NCBI GenBank assembly: GCA_027294925.1
Contig: JAPULM010000319.1
Span: 1-6,489 of the forward strand
Source: a bacterium
GTDB taxonomy: Bacteria; Tectomicrobia; Entotheonellia; Entotheonellales; Entotheonellaceae
Reading direction: 5' to 3'
Length of the DNA stretch: 6,489 nucleotides
Of this stretch, positions 6,370 through 6,489 are shown in pieces. The stretch's first letter is position 1. Each line of letters opens with the position of its first letter. Below the pieces are notes generated by a model, which saw only the letters and a list, made by a program, of their open reading frames with translations, did not search any database and was not told where the DNA came from. A program made the position numbers and the translations under genes.

Positions 6370-6405
6370 GAGGATGGTGGGGTCTATTCTTCTCCCTCTA
6401 TCCTC
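6370..6405 (+). terminator. Imperfect long hairpin after the XRE gene, possible terminator
   Basis: GAGGAT (6370-6375) pairs with ATCCTC (6400-6405), and the stem continues inward through GG/CT and GGGG/TCCC (6376-6382 with 6393-6399) with one T-T mismatch and two G-T wobbles, leaving a 10-base loop. It lies 67 bases after the XRE stop codon. The sequence after it is pyrimidine-rich, with a TTTTT run only at 6421-6425, so the classic immediate T-run is lacking. Termination of the XRE transcript here is plausible but not certain. Confidence 0.4.
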
Positions 6406-6471
6406 TGTCTACTCTAATCCTTTTTCGTCTTCCTTTTGATCCGATTCCTTCTTTTCTTACTATCCTGCCCG
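6383..6471 (+). other. Pyrimidine-rich tract with no supported gene
   Basis: This stretch is strongly biased to T and C on the plus strand, with runs such as CTTCTCCCTCTATCCTC and CCTTTTTCGTCTTCC. Part of it forms one arm of the hairpin at 6370-6405. No start codon with a ribosome binding site, tRNA or recognisable RNA motif is seen. It may be a transcript 3' end with distributed T-runs or the untranslated leader of a gene beyond the right edge. Confidence 0.35.
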
Positions 6472-6489
6472 GACCGTATCGCGCATCAG

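Noticed and set aside
6235..6417. A 60-codon plus-strand open frame overlapping the XRE gene end
   Set aside because: It overlaps a well-supported gene in another frame, has no ribosome binding site and runs through the hairpin and pyrimidine tract.
6400..6487. Minus-strand frame open from the right edge, ending in a basic tail
   Set aside because: It is only 29 codons long, lies in a purine-biased strand where stops are rarer by composition, and matches no family I recognise. It could be the end of a gene beyond the edge, but cannot be supported here.

Overview
The window reads as ordinary chromosomal sequence from a heterotrophic bacterium with well-formed Shine-Dalgarno sites, ATG starts and moderate base composition. 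An ATP-type PEP carboxykinase, a FadE-like acyl-CoA dehydrogenase and an SCP2-type thiolase homologue fit a proteobacterium, perhaps a gammaproteobacterium, that grows on acids or lipids. That placement is a weak inference. There are no phage genes, insertion sequences, CRISPR arrays, tRNAs or rRNAs.

Layout, left to right. Bases 1-671 (minus) hold the N-terminal 223 codons of pckA, which runs off the left edge. A 136-base spacer with a hairpin separates it from an acyl-CoA dehydrogenase gene (808-1980, minus). A divergent spacer of about 250 bases follows. It leads to a radical SAM gene with a SPASM/twitch-like C-terminal cysteine set (2229-3236, plus). A 214-base spacer with a plausible sigma-70 promoter leads to a RidA-family gene (3451-3915). 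Next comes a 554-residue thiolase-like protein (4049-5713), then an XRE/Cro-CI-type regulator (5832-6302) preceded by a perfect 15-bp palindrome that abuts a -10-like hexamer. The last 187 bases contain a long imperfect hairpin and a pyrimidine-rich tract but no supported gene.

How the genes may work together (inference). The acyl-CoA dehydrogenase and thiolase-like protein suggest acyl-CoA metabolism, and PEP carboxykinase is the gluconeogenic exit from the TCA cycle needed when growing on acetyl-CoA-yielding substrates. The RidA protein may act on a reactive enamine/imine or enol-like intermediate, or simply be housekeeping. The XRE protein is a candidate local regulator. The radical SAM enzyme has no visible substrate peptide or partner and its role is unknown.

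The most unusual item is the thiolase-like protein. Both cysteines expected for catalysis in SCP2-type thiolases are replaced (nucleophile position Ser98; the HDCF motif reads HDPF), while both active-site histidines remain. It also carries a cysteine-free C-terminal extension of about 150 residues that looks OB-fold-like. It is unlikely to be a standard Cys-dependent thiolase. I found no clearly new multi-gene system; the RidA/thiolase-like pair and the orphan radical SAM enzyme are the best leads.
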